A stretch of 57,676 bases of DNA, taken from NCBI GenBank assembly GCA_036940085.1, contig JALLBK010000020.1, positions 1-57,676 of the forward strand, read 5' to 3'. This stretch comes from Discostella pseudostelligera. Lineage: Eukaryota; Bacillariophyta; Thalassiosirophyceae; Thalassiosirales; Thalassiosiraceae. Below, piece by piece: positions 30,923 through 42,000 of this stretch (the stretch's first letter is position 1; each line of letters begins with the position of its first letter). Below the pieces are notes generated by a model. The model was not told the origin of the DNA. It made no database searches and was given only the letters and a program-made list of their open reading frames with translations. Both the position numbers and the translations under genes were made by a program.

Positions 30923-33166
30923 ATGTCTTCGTCCAGGTCGCTACACCAAGCTGCGTCATCGGCATCTCCATCATCATCGTCACCATGCTGTGATCCAGAA
31001 TACATTGCCATCATCTTGGCCGCGACGCAGGGAGCACGTCTTTTTCCACTAACGTCGGAATATCCCGATGGCGTGCCCAAACATTTGTTGCCGATCTCTC
31101 CGTTAAATCCAACATCCAGCAATACGTCTGCAGCTGGAGGTGGGGCAAGTGCAACCCTCTTGCAAAGACTGCTTGTACGGACCTACGAGAGTGGATTTGA
31201 AATGGTGGTGATTGCCATTCATAAGGAGGACCATGTCACAATTCCATTTCTAATGGGTCGGGGCACTTCAGCAAATAATATTGATGATGCATGCAACACA
31301 ACAGCAGAATCGAGTGGAATGTGTCAAAAGTTCAGTAAGGATCATACTACTACTTCCTGTGTTACAATTGTTACTGGAGATGAGGGATTGGTGGTGGATA
31401 TGGAATATCATGGGCTGAATACTCCACCTCCAGCATCCAAGAAAGTCGCTATCAGCAAGGCAAACACATCCTCCTCCTCCTCTGCAAAGTATCGTCGTAT
31501 GCATGTTCGGGTAGTTCGTCTTTCCGAAGATTGTCAAGGGAGTGCTGATGCACTGCGTTTCCTTTCCACTGGAAATAACCAAAGCATTCGTCAAGATCAC
31601 AAACCTCCATCGCCCAACAAAAGCACTCAAACCACCACCCCGGAAGGAGAGCATACCAACTTTTGCTATATTCCACGCACATCCAATGCAGTCATCATAC
31701 CGGGTGATTTAATCATGGAGAGTGGTCTTCTCTCACATGCAGACACTACTAGCACAGCCAGTGGTGCATTTGATGGGAAAGATGTTCTATCTCTGTTGGT
31801 TCAAGCCCACCGACGATGGAATGCGGGTGGACCTCCCAATAATTCGACTGCTTCGGCATGCACTATGCTATTGACTGATGTTGGTGCCGAGGATAAAGAG
31901 GGCATACCATTAAAAGAAAGTTCCAAGGCAAAAATGGGTTTGCTATCACGAGGAGAAGAGGATATGGAATATATTGGCTTGACGTCGGAAATTCCACCCT
32001 CTCTTTCACAATCGCTAGCGTCTGTATCCTTTTCAAAAACCTCGACGACCTCTCCTTCTCCCTCTCGTCGGATAGTGCTCAAACGTTCAAAGCTCGATGT
32101 GGAAGAAGATGAGGGGACAGGATCGACGCCAAAACTTACCATTCCTAAGCGCCAATTGCATTCCTCGGGAGGAGGAGGAAATCGTCACCATGGAAAGAAG
32201 AAAGGGAGTGCCTTGAGTCAAATCTCGGGAGGACTTGCCCTATCCTCCACAGCCACCATGGACCATTCTCCCACCTTATCTATACGCACTGATCTCCTCG
32301 ATGTGCATCTCTACGTGATATCGAATTGGGTTTTTGAATTGATTCATGCCCGACCATCAATGCAATCCTTCCAGGGCGAGGTGCTACCATTGTTGATATC
32401 GCGTCAGTTCCGTGGTGTGGAGGCAGCCTTTGGACCTACGGCATGGAAGATTGAGTCGAATAGGGAGCGGGTGCGAAAGGTATTGAAGGAATTGGATGGT
32501 GTTTCTGATGAGGGAGGAGGGGATGTTTGTCATAAGATTTCGTACTTGCTTGGGATGTATGCCTCTGGGAAAATGAGTGGCGGGTTGGGAAGATTTATCC
32601 CCAACGAGGATGATGATATGAAACTCGATGACAACAACAACGACAATATGGATCCGACCACTCTGAATACTGATATTGCCGGACCATCGTTTCCTACCAG
32701 CAAGCATCCGTTTGTGGTGTCTGCACAAGTTTTGTCAAGGGAGGCATCCTCTCTCACACTTCGGGCATGTACGCTTCCCGCGTTACTCTACGGATGCAGT
32801 GAAATCACATCACGTACACTGAAATTGGATCCTGCTGCGTCCGCTAATCTTGTCCCAGACGGAACACGACTATCAACGAAATTTAATACCATATTGATGC
32901 CAGGATGTACCATGGGAGAGAAGGTGCAGACGAAGGCATGCATGATTGGGAAAAATGTTGTTTTGGGTGATCGGGCCAAACTGAACAATGTCGTGGTTAT
33001 GGATGGAGCAATTATTGGACCGAACACGGTGCTGCAGCAATCAGTTGTGGGTGTGAATGCAAATATTGGTGGAAATTGCAATTTGAAGGATTGTCAGGTG
33101 GGACCTGGTGCGGTGGTGCCGACCGGAACTAAAACTACTGAGAAAGGAGAGGCATTTCATGTGTAG
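30923..33166 (+). CDS. EIF2B3: Translation initiation factor eIF2B, gamma subunit
   Basis: A single-exon 747-residue protein. The start at 30923 is the ATG just before the nucleotidyltransferase-like domain (CCDPEYIAIILAATQGARLFPLTSEYP, then PKHLLPISPLNP). Further landmarks are VRVVRLSEDCQGSADALRFL (compare GTADSLR of the family), NAVIIPGDLIMESGLL and, at the C-terminus, a left-handed beta-helix of hexapeptide repeats (GCTMGEKVQTKACMIGKNVV...VGPGAVVPTGTK). With eIF2B epsilon it forms the catalytic half of the guanine-nucleotide exchange factor for eIF2 in the cytosol. The protein is about 300 residues longer than animal forms because of Ser/Thr-rich and acidic inserts between conserved blocks. 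Confidence 0.87.
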   Translation: MSSSRSLHQAASSASPSSSSPCCDPEYIAIILAATQGARLFPLTSEYPDGVPKHLLPISPLNPTSSNTSAAGGGASATLLQRLLVRTYESGFEMVVIAIHKEDHVTIPFLMGRGTSANNIDDACNTTAESSGMCQKFSKDHTTTSCVTIVTGDEGLVVDMEYHGLNTPPPASKKVAISKANTSSSSSAKYRRMHVRVVRLSEDCQGSADALRFLSTGNNQSIRQDHKPPSPNKSTQTTTPEGEHTNFCYIPRTSNAVIIPGDLIMESGLLSHADTTSTASGAFDGKDVLSLLVQAHRRWNAGGPPNNSTASACTMLLTDVGAEDKEGIPLKESSKAKMGLLSRGEEDMEYIGLTSEIPPSLSQSLASVSFSKTSTTSPSPSRRIVLKRSKLDVEEDEGTGSTPKLTIPKRQLHSSGGGGNRHHGKKKGSALSQISGGLALSSTATMDHSPTLSIRTDLLDVHLYVISNWVFELIHARPSMQSFQGEVLPLLISRQFRGVEAAFGPTAWKIESNRERVRKVLKELDGVSDEGGGDVCHKISYLLGMYASGKMSGGLGRFIPNEDDDMKLDDNNNDNMDPTTLNTDIAGPSFPTSKHPFVVSAQVLSREASSLTLRACTLPALLYGCSEITSRTLKLDPAASANLVPDGTRLSTKFNTILMPGCTMGEKVQTKACMIGKNVVLGDRAKLNNVVVMDGAIIGPNTVLQQSVVGVNANIGGNCNLKDCQVGPGAVVPTGTKTTEKGEAFHV

Positions 33167-33252
33167 CTGATGATAGTCTATTGGATTACTACCGAAATTA
33201 CAGCGCAAATGAATAATGATCAAATGCATCATTGACACTGATAGACAATCAT

Positions 33253-35226
33253 TTATCGTCGCCAGTGACTTCTTTTCCGAGAATCATCATAATTGGTATG
33301 ACTACCAAATTCTCTCTTTCTTCTCTGGCTATAATCCTCGTGTCTATTGCTTGATTTGTAGCTTCTCCGCGAATCAGACGCCGCTCGATCTTTGGGTGGG
33401 CCACGCACTTCAAGGGAATCATGCAAATTATATCCACCTCTGCCATTACTTGATTCTATTCCGGCATCCCAGCTTCTATCGTTAGTTCTCATGTCTCTCT
33501 CTGATGAACTTATTGTCGCTTCCGCATCATCCCCTCCTCTCTTGCGATGAACAACAATCTGCTCCCAAACGGATAAGTTCAATGGTCGTTTCATCTTTCT
33601 CAGAAATAAACACCCATTGTCACGTGCCCTAGAGACCAGTGTATCATCAAAGTACCCATCGTAGCAAATAGGATGCGCTCGGTCTTTTTGGTTCGACGCA
33701 CGTGTATCCCAATGACAATATGTCAATGCCCGCCGCGACACTTCCTCCATGTTGCCACAAATAGCCAGGGCGGTGGGCAAGAAGACCTCCTCGGGTGCCC
33801 AAACACGCTCAAATGCCGGCCAAAGATTCATCCCTTCTAATTGCGTTGGAATGTTGACAATGTCGTGTGCATGTTTTCGACTTAATAAACACCATCCGGG
33901 CAAGCTGAAATTTTACATGTCAGGAGGAGCAGCAGCAGCAGCAGCAGCATTGCAAAATCGATAGGTAAATGAATATTGATGTGAGAAAGAGGTTGCACCA
34001 GGATGAAAACATGGCACATGAATTTTGCTACACACGCTTTGTACACAACTTCTTCTGGTAGACTATTTCGGAGCATACCCCAGCAATTATCTGATAATGC
34101 AGTACCCAAACGAAGGAGAGACAAGTTAGTAATCGCATACGAAGAAGCAGACTATCAATGTCACGATAGGGGGTGACGATTCCTGCACTCACGTTCATCA
34201 AATCTCGTGCATCTACTACTGTTCCTATCATAACAATCCACATAGCTTTGATTCCAATAAAGTCGACCTCGCGGCAAATTTTTCTTCGGGCGGTTCGATG
34301 GACACTCCTTCTGTTGATGATGACCGTCCGTTCCCTCCTCCGCCTCTTCCCATGGACAAATTTCATTGAGCAATACACTCCTAGCAGTCTCTTTCAGTGT
34401 TGCGACAGGTATACATGATTCGGTACAGAGCAATACATGGGTTGTCTTTTCGTTACGTAATGCATTCTCCAGCAGCGAGAGGATGGCACGAACAATTCGT
34501 ACATCATTCCAGTTGGGACGATGGGAAATTGGTATTAGTTTTGATCTGAGGCATGTGCATTTTGCATTGTTACCAATGGTGATGAAAGGAGAGAAATTAA
34601 GAGTGATGTGAGACAAGTTGTCACAGTTTGATAAATGCATATTCATCATATGCATCAAGCATAACGTACCGAAGCCACTCTGATTGGATTCGCTCTGGAT
34701 TTTTGGCATGTACATACATCTCGGCAGATGCAAATAATCTAGTATCTCTGTCAACGTCATCTCCTCCCGCTCTTGGAATATTGTCCTCAAATGAAAATTC
34801 ACCACCCGTCTCGATCATCCATTCCTTCCACAGTGCTTCATGGGGGAAATCATCCACAATCGTTGCACATATTGCAATATGCGCGACGGAAGTAGAAGTA
34901 CTGTTGATTGATTGCAAATGAGAATCCACTTCGTAACCGTCGGCGTCTACTTTTTTATTGCAAGATGTTGATTGACGAATTTGTCGTATGCGCATAATTC
35001 GCTCGACACGTTCTTTGAGTAGTGGTGCAGAGAAGGATGGATCTGTGGTGCTGGTGGGTTCCACTGCTGTCGAAGGCGTCGCTGCCACTGAGCATACGGA
35101 TGCTGATGCGGCCGTCAATGGATTATTCAGAGACGCCTTTTTCTGTATGGCTCCACCCGATGCAGACGAGGAGGAGGATGTGGCATCGCAAAACTCGGAT
35201 AGGAGGGAGCGAAAATTGTTGGACAT
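33253..35226 (-). CDS. Core-2/I-branching-type (GT14, DUF266-like) glycosyltransferase
   Basis: Four exons (35226-34670, 34545-34193, 34090-34036, 33904-33253) encode 538 residues. All phases close. Features typical of the Branch/GT14 family are VAHIAICATIVDDFPHEALWKEW, ISHRPNWNDVRIVRAILSLLENAL, TTHVLLCTESCIPVATLKE, SYVDCYDR, then a substrate loop LPGWCLLSRKHAHDIV, a acidic/His segment AFERVWAPEEVFLPTALAI and RALTYCHWDTR...AHPICYDG...CLFLRKM. The family adds N-acetylglucosamine or related sugars in the Golgi, usually as type II membrane proteins. No transmembrane helix is visible at this N-terminus, so either an upstream exon is missing or the protein is soluble. The tail is Arg/Ser-rich. It ends 86 bp from convergent eIF2B gamma. 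Confidence 0.75.
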
Positions 35227-35350
35227 GGCGTACTACTCTCTCCCTACTCAAGCTCTAGGACGGCAAATCGCGTCATGGTCAGGACAGGTCAGGACGTCAA
35301 AAAGGTGGTGGTGGAAGGTGGAAGTGGAAGGTGGACCGGAAGGTGGCGGA

Positions 35351-35463
35351 TTTTTGGCGGGGCGGGGGGATGCGATCACACGCGCCAATTCATGTATGAA
35401 TTCCTAAACTCCGTACACCTACTCACAAGATATTCCACGTGGCAGACAATAATTTGGCGCGCC
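35351..35463. promoter_or_regulatory. GGCGGGG cluster and composite ACGTGGCA/GGCGCG element
   Basis: Upstream of the GT14 gene are TTTTTGGCGGGGCGGG (35351-35366) and, further out, CCACGTGGCA (35435-35444) followed after 11 bp by GGCGCGCC (within AATTTGGCGCGCC, 35451-35463). The order and orientation equal those at 8.7 kb and 38.8 kb. Confidence 0.55.
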
Positions 35464-36488
35464 GCAGCTACTTGGGCACGAAGAGGTCTTGTTGGGAGAA
35501 ACGAGAAAGGGTGCAGGAGATCGGAGCACACTCTACGTGAGGAATCCGTTTACTGCATACTAATCCTTTCCTCATTGTCCAAGATTTTGAATTCCATCTC
35601 ATATCATCAACATTGAGAAGGTCCCCAAGCATTTTTGCGCGAAAAGGTGAGAATCGGAAGAAATGATAATGAGCTTCGTTTTTCATGGAACAGAACATTG
35701 GATGCACACCTATCACGAAAGTACTGCAGTACAAAGCTAGATGTTGCTGGACCAACGAAGCTCAGCTCCTCACGAATGTCCGTTCACTCTTACCCTTACC
35801 ATTGACTATGAGAATTCGCTCTTCTTCCATTGGCATTTTCACTTAGGAATTATTAGGAATGAATTGTCATTCTTTCTTTTTCTCCCTTTCCAAAAATCAA
35901 ATATTCCGTTCCATTGGAAGAGAAGTTTGATTGTTTTGAGTTTCTCTATTGGGAGAGTGGCCGTTTTTGGCCATTGGCAAAGCATGGCAACAAGCAAGCA
36001 AAGCAGGCAACAAGCAGCAACAAGACAGCATTTTCTCGATTTTTCTTGTGTCTCGGAGTGTGCAACAAGCAAAAAGGCATTGATCTATCCAGCGCAGCAT
36101 CACCCCAATCAATCTCAATCATCAATACGATAGCTTGCCCCATTCTGTTGGCCAAAATTGTCGGCGTTTGATCGGATCACATCTTCATCGAATCGTCGTC
36201 ATCTTCTATCTCATCAGTTGCTATTGTGCCCATTTAGATTGGGTTTTGTTGAGTTCGAGGGGTCAACAAGCTCGAAGCCGGTGCGAATTGAAATTCGCCC
36301 ATCCTGCCATCGAGCATCATCGTCGACTTTGAAATCGTTGTCCAACATCTTCCTAAGTGACACCTAAAGGGACGGAGGGATCTATCTACCGTCCGTCGCC
36401 ATCGTCATCCTGCTCACACCGCGAAGCGAAGGGTTGGTTGCCTACCTTGGCGAAGGGGTCGACATCTCTATCTACAACGAAAATCATC
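35464..36488. other. Intergenic/leader region before the Ser/His/Gln-rich protein gene
   Basis: About 1 kb. A CAACAAGCAAGCAAAGCAGG tract (about 35987-36010) resembles the CAACAAGCAAGCAAGCAAGC tract at 48279-48298, also upstream of a gene, so both may be leader sequences. From 36357 the frame of the downstream gene is open but starts only with GTG. No recognisable protein or RNA gene. Confidence 0.4.
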
Positions 36489-38451
36489 ATGACAGCCGCC
36501 GCCGTCAACCAGCACCATCAGCAGCAGACGCATCATCATCATCATCATTCCTCCTCCCGATCCCTCCACTCTCAAGTCCAAGATGCTGTCTCCATAACAC
36601 GCGATCGAATACACGATGTCGTCTCGCACATTTCCAAGCAGCCACCGGTAGGAGACACAATGCCTTCCACTCGCGGCAGCGTCAACGGCAGCAACAACAA
36701 CAACGTCAACGGTCTCAAAGATGGATGGGATGCACTCGTCAAAATCATGTTTGCGCCATGTGTGAATATTGGAGGAGTGCCACGGGAGGAGATGGAGGGG
36801 GCAACTACGGATACTTATACTCCCTCGCGTCGTGGGCAGTATTCATCATCTGCCAATGGCAGAGGGGTAACTGCCAGTGCTGGTGCTAATGGTAATAATA
36901 ATGGGTGGGGTGCCTCTGTGCCATTCGAGGTGTCAGCCTCGTCCCTATTGGGTCAATCGCTCGTCATGTCGTCTTCATCGCTCGATAAGACCTCCACCGA
37001 ACTACATCATCATCAGCAACAACAACAACATCAAACTAATGTCCATCCATCGACACCTCCCCAGCAGAAGAAGCAACAACTCCAACTGCAAGATCCACCA
37101 GGTGTGCCGGGTGTCAACAACACCACCGTACCCCGCCACTCCGCTGCCTCCTTTTCCAATTCGCCATGGGAACAACGCAAGGCCCAATCACGTGCCAAGC
37201 TACGACAGCTTGGTGCTCGACATCAATTGGCCAGTGGTATACCCGGGGAGAGTTTGGCGGACACTGCTCGTCCTATCACTCCAGGAGAAGATGACAATGC
37301 TGCTGCTCCGGCGGCGGCGGCACTATTCCCACCTACATCATCGTCGTCTTCGTCATCGCAGCAGCAGCCCGAGCTTGTGGATTTTGACGATGGTATATCA
37401 GCAATTAGCTCCCATACGCTTGAGGAGATGGAACGACGTCGTGAGCAGCACCAGTCACAGCAGCACCAGTCGAAGAAAAAGGCAGCAACGACAACGGTAT
37501 TGCGATTGCATCCATTGGATTTTAGTCAGATCATTGATGAGGATTGTGAATGGAATGATGATCAAGTAGTGGCTGGTCATGCTGCTTCGTCAACCGAAAA
37601 TTTACGACGAGAGTATCATCATCAAGGTGTGGGAGAAGGAGGATTGGATGTGGTCGAAGAAGTTGATGAGACTGAGGTGGTCTTTGGCACACCCTTTTAT
37701 GAGGAGACCACCAAGGCTACCACTATTCCAATGACATCTCCATCGGACTTGCATCGAGTACCCTCCACACGGACACATCAAACATTGAACACCACGGTTA
37801 CCGAAGACACTCACGAGTTTGAGGATATGTGCCAACGTCATGAGGCATTGTATTGGACCAATCAAGATCAGGTGGCAAGCTCGGAACGCAAGAGTGTGAG
37901 TCTTCGAGTTGTGCCACATCAGCAGCCGCAGTATCACCAGGATCGTCATCGATCGAGTACAAGTAGTAGTAGTGGACGAATGAGTATTGAGGAACGGGCA
38001 CGACGATTGCGAGAATTGAGTCGAAGTAGGAGTAGGAGTGATGGTAGTGGCAGCGTGAGTACATCATAGTTGATGCTGCATTTGAAGTGCAGCTGTGTTC
38101 CGTGCATCTCGATAGATTGCTAATATCTACATCGTCCTCGGTGCACATTATTTGTACCAACAGTCCAATAAATCAGGAACCTCCTCACTCATCTCCGGCC
38201 AACACCCCCATGATACCATCCCTCTCTACCCATTCGATCTCTTCCCCTCCTCCTCCTCGGGTAGGAAGTCCAACAGTAGCAGCTCAAAGAGTGGCAGTGG
38301 CAGCGGTAGTAGATCACGTCGTGAAAACTACTATGGATCATCTTCTGGACGAGGAAGGAGCAACCGAGTCATGCACAACAATGGATCGGATGCCATCTCC
38401 ATGATGGAGGGTAGTGATCCCTTTGACTTGTTGGAATGTTCCGAGATATGA
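36489..38451 (+). CDS. Uncharacterised low-complexity protein with C-terminal DPF motif
   Basis: Not recognised. Two exons are proposed (36489-38054, 38164-38451; 109-bp intron with donor GTGAGT and acceptor CCAACAG) giving 617 residues. Without the splice, the first ORF would end four residues later (VSTS). Residues 1-40 are His/Gln/Ser-rich. A short better-ordered segment DGWDALVKIMFAPCVNIGG lies near residue 80. Poly-Gln, poly-Ser and poly-Ala runs follow. A Leu/Asp-rich stretch VLRLHPLDFSQIIDEDCEWND and EERARRLRELSRSRSRS stand before the splice. The second exon is Ser/Gly/Arg-rich and ends GSDPFDLLECSEI, where DPF and FDLLE resemble AP-2 and clathrin-binding motifs. An endocytic adaptor role is only a guess. 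Confidence 0.6.
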
Positions 38452-38718
38452 AATCTCGCAATAATCACATCACATCATGCCGGACAACATCATCTCTACT
38501 CTCTACCTTCTCCTCTCTCTACACTGACCACCCAAACCACAATGACTTCTTAAAAACAACTCACCTGTACCAATATACATGGATATTATTAAGACATCAA
38601 TAACTACTCTACGACTTTTCACTCTCTTTCATTCTATCCAAAGCAAAGGACAAAGGGACGTCCTTCCATTTTGCCAGCGTCGCGTCGGTGATTTCAGATG
38701 AACCGACTCCGCAATCTT

Positions 38719-38822
38719 ACACGTGGCAGTGAATTGAAGGGAGAAAAATCTGGGTATTGTACGTATTCAGAGTTGCCTCAACACAATGATACTACACGTG
38801 GCATTACTTTTTGGCGGGAGCA
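38719..38822. promoter_or_regulatory. Two ACGTGGCA boxes, one paired with an E2F-like site
   Basis: In the 637-bp gap 38452-39088, ACACGTGGCA occurs at 38719-38728 and at 38794-38803. The second is followed after 9 bp by GGCGGGAG (TTTTTGGCGGGAG, 38807-38819). The first is followed by a decayed form of the same unit (GTGAATTGAAGGGAG). They lie 265-370 bp before the ATG at 39089. The rest of the gap is the 3' UTR of the preceding gene and shows nothing else. Confidence 0.55.
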
Positions 38823-39088
38823 TGCGTTTGGCGATATGCCGTCGCGGCTTCTTGCCATCGCCACTTTCTTCTGCTGCATTGTCATTGACCATGACCATGG
38901 ACGCCGCCGGCCGCCGGCCGACGCCGCCCCAATCCAAACATGCAAGTGTACGACAACCCGCCTAGAAACATAGATTGAATTCTCTATGAAAGCGTGTTCT
39001 ATTTTAATGTCTACGCTCAGTAGAGTACGAGGAGATAGCAGTAAGTTAAGGGGAGGTTTGGTCGGTCGTGATTTTGGCACAAGAGAAA

Positions 39089-42000
39089 ATGCCGTCCAGC
39101 TTCGATGACGAATCCAACCGTAGAACTACCAATGGAAAACCCAGCGGTAGCATCATCGGCAGTAATTCATCCCTGAAAACGGTATCGCGCTCACAGCCAT
39201 CCATGGCAGAACTCAGCTCTGGGGGGAACTCTGCAATAGATACTGTCGACGAGCATATCAGATATTTTTATGCTAAACTGAAGCACAGTAATGGTGGTAG
39301 TAGCAGTGGTGGCGTTGTCGGGAGGAAGCTGTTGAATGCCAAACAATTAATCCACAATAAAAAGAGCAAAAATAGGTATGAAAGGGAAAGTTCAACTTCA
39401 TCTGATGAATTAGATTTATGGGATGAGAAGCAACGAGAGGATATTGTTGGACATTGCATAACCAAGATGCTTAATGATGGTCATGTACCACATTTTGGTT
39501 ACATCCCTCCAGTACAACCATCGACGCCCTCTCCTAATACAAACAACGACGAAAATGGAGACGATACATTTCAACTATCGCCATTGTTTAGTTCGAGGAA
39601 TTATCGAGCGTTGCGAAAATATATTTTGGCCACCTTCAGGTCTCGGAATAGCAGTTCGTCGGTCGAGAGACAAGCAGCGACACCACGCGACAGACATTCG
39701 ATGAGATTTATTCTGGAAACATTTGCAGCTGTTTACATCGCTATTGTCTCTATGAATGATATTGTGCTTAGATCATTGTCGGAATTCGTCCTATATACAA
39801 TGGTTGGGACGGTGGCTTCGATTTTATTTGATGTGGATGAAATCAAACATGCTTCAACGTCATTGCTTCTAGCAATTGTACCCGGGTTTGTCACTGATGT
39901 TTTGAAGAGAATTGGCGCCTTGGTACGAAGAATACAAGAATCTATTGAAGAGGCATTGTTATGGGGGTATTACTTCCAGGGACGGATCCTTCTTTGGTCT
40001 GACGAGGAGAGTTTGGTCAAGTTTCGCCGAGAGCACAAACGACTAGTGTCAACAATAAATGAACGTCGACAGAAACGAAAGGCAACGAGGAGAATTAAAG
40101 CGGAAAGGAGAAGGAGAGCCAAAAGGGGAGATGCGTTCACATCATTGGAAGTGCAGGAGATGGAAACAGAAATTCAGGCCAAGGAGAAGCTGGAGGCCGA
40201 TTACAAAGAATTCATGATGAGACCACCGACATACCTTCCTGACAAGGCCATGGAACGAGTAGACACAGACAGTCTCCGGAAATCGTATGCGACAAGATGC
40301 CATCTAGAATCAATTCAATATTGCCACAAAATGATATTATTGGAGCGAGAGCGAAATGATTCCAAGCCAGTTTCAATACAACCTGCCGAAAATGGAAAGG
40401 GTCGTTGCTCACCGGTATGTTCCAAAGAGGCAGTTGAAGTAGTAGATAAGCTCCCAGGTTCCAGCCCAACGAACAATTTTGACTATCAAAGACAGCTTTC
40501 GCAACTCTCGGATGACAATGACCTCTTTCCATTCTCCGATATCTTTTCCAATACCGAGGATGGTTCGAACTCCAATTATTCTTCTGATAGAGATGATGAC
40601 GACGAGGATGATGCAACATCGAAAGGGACATATGAAAGCGATTCAACTCAACGAAGCATGCCTTGGATGGTTGTTGGGGCGAAAATTGGTCATAAACTAC
40701 TGAGCGCACGGAAATTACGAAGACTAACCATGAATCCGGATGCTGCACAAAACCTCATTCCTGACGAAGCAAAGAAACTAATTGACGGTATCAGTAAGGA
40801 CAGGTCGCTAGAGAGTCAGCCATCACCTTCCAAATCAAAGTCGCTGGATGATTCGGGTTCTGTTGACAGGAGTAACAACGACATTTCAATATCTATCTCG
40901 CCAACGAAGTCGAATGAGCAGCTCGAGATCAAAAGGCCCGTTCATAGAATGTGGACTTCCGCTGGATCGGCAGCACAGACTCTGAACACTTTTGGGGCGG
41001 TCACATTGGCTGTGTCTCCCACGGAAGACCAATCGGTTTCATTAGACAATGTATCATTCGCAGAGTCTCATCACAGTTTTGACAACACGCCTTCCCGGCG
41101 GCCACTACACAATGGAATAAGGGCACCGCCTTCCTCACCAGAGGTTGAACTTTCTGTGAGTATATCATCCCCACCGAAGAGAGGATCGCTGCCTTTGATA
41201 AGTCACATGCCAACCTTGGTGCAATCGGGCATACCTGAGAAGTATCAGAATGTTTATGATGGTAATACAGTTCCTCAGCTTAATGTGACTCGGCTGGCCC
41301 CTCTCGAAAAAGGTACGTGATTACTTTGTCGCGTCTTTGTGTGATGCAATACCTATCTCACTTCTGATCTTTTTGCAAACGTCATCCAGGTGTCAAAATG
41401 GCCGTGCCAATGTTCCCGATGTATAATCATTCCAAAGCTGCCATCGCAAGTGGTCCCTGCTTTTATCAGATGGTAAGTTTCGATATACGCTTTTATCTTG
41501 CCTCCGCAACCGCATTTATTAGATTGGTGTACCTTACTACCTTGTATCTTATTCATCTCTTAAGGGAACTGTGATATCATCCCGCCGCATCTACGTCGCT
41601 CCAAACAATACATTTCGTCCTAGAAAACGAAGTACCAATTGCTTGTCTATAAAAGTCTTCCTCGACAAAGCACTATTGCGTGGCTCTAAATTTGTAGAGA
41701 TGGACCTACGTATAATGGATGATTGGAATCAGATCCCTCGTCACTCAAAGTTTCCAATAGGCTCTTGTGTTGCTACCACATTTGGTGTTGGTATCTTGGT
41801 TGGATGGAGAGTCGAAGATGACATTCACATAATACGCTCGCTGTGGAGGCGGAGCGGTCCGGGTTCGAGCATCGCGTTCCTTCGAAGGGACTCTATTCAT
41901 GGCGTCGTCGAGGCGGCGGTAGGCTTTGACGTTCAAACGACGTATGGAGCAGGCAGGGTGTTGGCGTATACTAGGGGAGGTGAAAGGAATCTCAATGGCA

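Noticed and set aside
36529..36550. CAT/CAG/GTT trinucleotide arrays seen here and at 1519, 8085, 15021, 18900, 37015 and 53970 as possible CRISPR or structured repeats
   Set aside because: Simple microsatellites encoding His, Gln, Ser or Gly runs in eukaryotic proteins; no spacers.
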